Positions 60,619 to 64,000 of a stretch of 64,000 bases of DNA are shown here, piece after piece. A program made the position numbers and the translations under genes. Every line of letters begins with the position of its first letter. Within the stretch, counting starts at the first letter, position 1. The stretch comes from Allobosea sp. UNC402CLCol (lineage in GTDB: Bacteria > Pseudomonadota > Alphaproteobacteria > Rhizobiales > Beijerinckiaceae): positions 1 to 64,000 of the forward strand of contig NZ_JQJJ01000013.1 in NCBI RefSeq assembly GCF_000745475.1, read 5' to 3'. Under the pieces are notes generated by a model that did no database searches, was not told where the DNA came from, and saw nothing but the letters and a program-made list of their open reading frames with translations.

Positions 60619-63600
60619 TCAGCCAGCCTTCGCCGCTTCTGCGGCTTCGAGGGAGGCCACGACCGAGGCACGCATAGCCGCCCGCGAATAAAACTGCTGC
60701 GCGAAGGCCATCTGTCCATGCGAGCGCGCAAGCCAAGCCTCGTCGTCGCTCATCAGGACGCTCAATGCCGCCGCCAGGTCGGTGGCGCTGTCGCAGACGG
60801 TCACGACCTGTTCGAGCCCGATGATCCCCTGCGCGCCGACGGACGTGGTCACCAGCGGCAGACCACGGCTCAGCGCCTCGATCACCTTGCCTTTGACCCC
60901 TGCGCCGAAGCGCAGGGGTACCACGGCGGCCCGGTGGCTGTCGTAGAGCTCGGCCAGCCGCTCGTCGGAGATATACCCCGTCACCTCGACCCTCTCGCCT
61001 CGCAGGGCCTTGACGGCCTCGGTCGGGTTCGAGCCAGCCAAAGTGACCTTGATCGGCCCCACGAGTTGCTCCAGCCGCGGGACGATCTCGGTAACCAGGA
61101 ACTGAGCCGCATCGACATTGGGAGTGTGTGCGAAGCCAGCGACGAAGAGCAGATCCCGCTCCTTCGGTGCGGCCGATCGCGGAGAGGACGGGGCGAAATA
61201 GAAAGGTACGATCCCGCGCGCAAGGACCTGCGGCGCAGCCTTGCGAACCGTCACAGCCTCCTCTTCCGAGGGATAGATCACGACGTCGAAATTGCGCCAG
61301 ACCGACCTTTCGAGGTGTTCCATCAGATCAGCATCGGCAGCCAGCTGATTGTCGCCGGATTGTGACGCCTGCATCCGCATCCGCATGTAATGCAGGTCGA
61401 CGCCGTAATAGCTGCGCACTGCCGTCGTCCGGCGCATGAGCTGCGGAATGACGTCAGCGGCGATCTCCGGGCGGACGGCCATGACATGGTCGAGATGCGG
61501 GCCATTGGACCGCATCCAGCTGTCGAAATCGTGGGGGCAACGCCCGTCGAGCACCTCGATGCCGGCATGTTCGAGCGCCGAGGCATAAAACGGATCATGC
61601 GAGCGATTATGAGGCCAGAATTTTACACTCCAGCCTGCATCCACGAGACTTTCCATGATGCCCATCACGCTGCGGGAGCCTGCATCACGATCGGGCTCGG
61701 GCGTGTAATGATCGATCACGAGAATGGCCTTGCGGCGCCGACCATGGTCACGGGCCCGCTGCAGCAGTCGCGAATGTTTGAAGTGGTCGCGATCCAGAAC
61801 CTCGGCCCAGCGCTCGCGCATCCGTTCCCTGTTGACGACCTGATGCGCCTTCCCGCCGCTTGCCGTGTCCGTGCCATGGGACATGCCCTCCAGATGCGCG
61901 ACCACGGAGCGAGGCTCATAGAAGACCTTCAGTCCCTTTTGCCGAACCCTGAAGGCCAGATCGACATCCTCGTAATAGGCCGGCAGAAAATACTCGTCGA
62001 AGCCACCCAATTCGGTGAACAGATCCCGGCGTATCATCAGAGAGGCGCCGGAACAGTAGTCGACCTCGCGCAGATAATTGAACTGCGGCAGGTTGGGATC
62101 TTCGCCGCGCCCGTAATTCCAACCGGAAGCGTCGCTCCAGATGATGCCGCCGGCCTCCTGCAACTTTCCGTTCGGATAAACCAGTTTCGACCCGGCCATA
62201 CCGATGTCGGGACGCGCATCAAGCAGGCGCACGAGCGCGTCGATCGCATCCGGCGCCAGCAGGGTGTCGTTGTTCAGCAGATAGATGTACCGACCTCTGG
62301 CCAGAGAAGCGGCATGGTTGCAAGTGCGCAGGAAGCCCAAATTCGTTTCGTTCCGGATGAAGCGCACGCCAGGGATCTGCCCGAGCCGTCCCATCTCCTC
62401 CTTTTTTGGATACGCATCATCGACGACCAGCACCTCGATCGCGCTCGCAGGGGCTGTTCGAACGATCGATCGCAGGCAATCCAAGGTCATATCGAGATTG
62501 CCATAGGTGGCGATGATGACCGACACCGCAGGATCCGGGCTCTCTGGAACCGTGAATGAACCGATCCGCCTGCTGGACCTGTTGGCCAGCGCAGTTCGAA
62601 GCTGACCGAGCCGAGACTTTGCGAGGCCGCGCAGCCGCTGTTCGCCGCGACGTGCAACCCTCAACGGAAGGGTAATGCGCCAACTGAGCGACTCGGTAAG
62701 CACCTCGAGTCGGCTGTTGCGCTTCCGGACGGCGTCGATCTCCTGCCGCAGCAAGTCCGCCTCCGCCGCGGCTCCCCTAGCCTCATCCCAGAGCCGGCCG
62801 CGAAGGGCGATGAAATCGCCGATCTCAGCATTCTGCTTCGTCATGGCGGCTGTCTGCTGAGTGACGACATCGAAAAGGTGGTCGTATTCCTGCTGGAGCC
62901 GCGCGATGGCTCCATTCAGCATCAACTCAGTTCCCCGCCCGCTGCAGGCCAGACCGAGCCGTTCAAAAAAGAGTTCGATGTCACTCCAAGCGCTCTCGTC
63001 GGCATCGAAAAAGCTCTTCATACCCTCGGCCATCTCGGCGCCGTAAGCGAGCACGCCCAGACCATGGCCGTGACGGAATTCCTGTGTTGGATATTCCGCG
63101 CTCAGTTCCGCCCAATATTTCCAGACGCCGAAATCGCCCTCGCGGACCTGGGTGTCGTGGAACAGGACGACCGCCCGTTTGCTGAGCTTGCTCCTCCAGG
63201 TCTCGAAATCGTTCCGGACGGCCTCGTAGGTATGCAGGCCGTCGATATGCAGGAGGTCGATCGAGCCGTCGGCGAACTGCGTGACGGCGTCTTCGAACCG
63301 CGCTCGGACCAGTGTCGAGAAGGCGGCGAAATGCTCCTGATTGTAGCTCGACACCTCCTTGTAGATGGCATCGTCGTAATTGCCCGCGTGCTCGTCGCCC
63401 TGCCAAGTATCGACGGCGAAGCATCGCGTCGGAAGGCGAAGGCTCTTCACCGCCTGACAGAACGCGCTGTAGGAATCAGCCTTGTGTGTGCCCAGTTCGA
63501 CGAGAGCGGCCGGCTTCAGCGCCCCGATGAGGAAAAAGGCGAACGGGATATGCGACTGCCAGGAAGGCACATCGGTCACTCGTTCGGGCCGAGCGAAAAC

Positions 63601-63648
63601 ATGAGCGCCGATCAGGCCGTCGACGTTCGTCTTGAATGCATCCTGCAT
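60619..63648 (-). CDS. three-domain methyltransferase-GT2-GT4 fusion
   Basis: A 1,009-residue protein. Residues 1-210 resemble class I methyltransferases of the CmcI/Methyltransf_24 kind (VELGTHKADSYSAFCQAV; IDLLHIDGLHTYEAVRNDF). A helical linker with heptad-like segments spans about 250-320. A GT2 domain follows from about 375 (VSVIIATYGNLDMTL; LLNNDTLLAPDAI; AYYEDVDLAFRVRQ), then a GT4-like domain from about 660 (ILVIDHYTPEPDRDAGS; RFGAGVKGKVIEALSRGLPLV). One chain could cap and extend the polymer, which fits a Wzt with a binding domain. The start ATG 63648 is the only good one. Confidence 0.85.
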   Translation of the reverse strand: MQDAFKTNVDGLIGAHVFARPERVTDVPSWQSHIPFAFFLIGALKPAALVELGTHKADSYSAFCQAVKSLRLPTRCFAVDTWQGDEHAGNYDDAIYKEVSSYNQEHFAAFSTLVRARFEDAVTQFADGSIDLLHIDGLHTYEAVRNDFETWRSKLSKRAVVLFHDTQVREGDFGVWKYWAELSAEYPTQEFRHGHGLGVLAYGAEMAEGMKSFFDADESAWSDIELFFERLGLACSGRGTELMLNGAIARLQQEYDHLFDVVTQQTAAMTKQNAEIGDFIALRGRLWDEARGAAAEADLLRQEIDAVRKRNSRLEVLTESLSWRITLPLRVARRGEQRLRGLAKSRLGQLRTALANRSSRRIGSFTVPESPDPAVSVIIATYGNLDMTLDCLRSIVRTAPASAIEVLVVDDAYPKKEEMGRLGQIPGVRFIRNETNLGFLRTCNHAASLARGRYIYLLNNDTLLAPDAIDALVRLLDARPDIGMAGSKLVYPNGKLQEAGGIIWSDASGWNYGRGEDPNLPQFNYLREVDYCSGASLMIRRDLFTELGGFDEYFLPAYYEDVDLAFRVRQKGLKVFYEPRSVVAHLEGMSHGTDTASGGKAHQVVNRERMRERWAEVLDRDHFKHSRLLQRARDHGRRRKAILVIDHYTPEPDRDAGSRSVMGIMESLVDAGWSVKFWPHNRSHDPFYASALEHAGIEVLDGRCPHDFDSWMRSNGPHLDHVMAVRPEIAADVIPQLMRRTTAVRSYYGVDLHYMRMRMQASQSGDNQLAADADLMEHLERSVWRNFDVVIYPSEEEAVTVRKAAPQVLARGIVPFYFAPSSPRSAAPKERDLLFVAGFAHTPNVDAAQFLVTEIVPRLEQLVGPIKVTLAGSNPTEAVKALRGERVEVTGYISDERLAELYDSHRAAVVPLRFGAGVKGKVIEALSRGLPLVTTSVGAQGIIGLEQVVTVCDSATDLAAALSVLMSDDEAWLARSHGQMAFAQQFYSRAAMRASVVASLEAAEAAKAG

Positions 63649-63906
63649 CGCTGGTCCTAGAAATCACCATCTCTACCGGCCGGAGCGATGCCCATTTAGC
63701 ACACCTCCCGGGTTTTATCGGGCGTTCATTGCGAAGGCAGCTGGCATGCCAGCGCCTCGCTGCCCACACAGTCAGAGCCCGACCGTTTTCCCGCGTCCGA
63801 TCTATCGGGGCCCGATTGCCGAGGAAAGGCCCTACTTGTCAACTTCGGCGAAGCCGACAGAAAGAGGACGTCAGCTGCCCCAGCTGTTCGGCACCGGTCG
63901 CCGTCG

Positions 63907-64000
63907 TCACGAGCCCCATATGAACCGATAGCCCGAACTCTTGAGACGATCGCCCCGGTAGACCCACGCCATGCCGTAGCCGCGATACCGGATCACAAAA
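63907..64000 (-). CDS. C-terminal end of a gene running off the right edge
   Basis: The minus strand reads openly from the window edge to TGA at 63909-63907, giving about 30 residues ending RLKSSGYRFIWGS. Aromatic-rich composition (YRGYG, WVYRG) and third-base G+C look coding. I do not recognise the family. The gap of 258 bases to the fusion-gene start shows nothing else. Confidence 0.4.
   Translation of the reverse strand, partial: FVIRYRGYGMAWVYRGDRLKSSGYRFIWGS

Noticed and set aside
63632..63931. Plus-strand 99-codon frame near the right edge
   Set aside because: It has Pro/Arg-rich low-complexity composition, no ribosome site and no family match.

Overview
The window looks like chromosomal DNA of a high-G+C alphaproteobacterium, probably of the order Hyphomicrobiales (Bosea or a relative is my guess). 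The reasons are a long-tailed UvrB, families common in that order (YnfA, TIGR03862-type flavoprotein, GtrA), and short palindromic repeats typical of the group. I see no rRNA, tRNA, CRISPR array, transposase or phage gene.

Left part (1-12,200): a GNAT acetyltransferase between REP-like hairpins, a truncated DUF2267 gene, a low-G+C DUF2971 gene, uvrB, and a large single-chain restriction-modification enzyme divergent from uvrB with its own clear sigma70-type promoter. Then come a flavoprotein, a YnfA membrane protein and a Na/Pi cotransporter-like protein with a PhoU domain.

Transport part (12,300-26,800): a minus-strand operon encodes an SDR, an IolG-like dehydrogenase, an inositol-monophosphatase-like enzyme and an AfuABC-like ABC transporter. 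The promoter region holds a perfect GGAA-N6-TTCC palindrome, the operator form known for the inositol repressor IolR of Sinorhizobium. I read it as an uptake and use system for a phosphorylated polyol, perhaps an inositol phosphate. purU follows on the plus strand. Next is a peptide-type ABC transporter operon with a consensus sigma54 promoter, paired hairpins behind the binding-protein gene, and a strong terminator.

Middle (26,800-32,300): a YqhA-like membrane protein, a YeiH-type transporter, glutamine-dependent NAD synthase, a UDP-glucuronate 4-epimerase-like gene, and a broken copy of part of nadE beyond it, which may mark the edge of an inserted polysaccharide region.

Right half (32,300-64,000): a large surface-polysaccharide locus, probably an O-antigen-type polymer exported by a Wzm/Wzt ABC transporter. 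It makes dTDP-L-rhamnose (rfbBCDA), GDP-D-rhamnose (gmd, rmd), probably UDP-xylose (UXS) and uronic acids (WbpA-like dehydrogenase, 4-epimerase). It also has an RgpF-like protein, multi-domain glycosyltransferases, GtrA/GtrB-type flippase and transferase genes, two large membrane proteins, an AlgI/AlgJ-like O-acetylation pair, and an unusual minus-strand set of GMC oxidoreductase, long SDR, second GtrA, methyltransferase and membrane protein whose product I cannot name. A further gene runs off the right edge.
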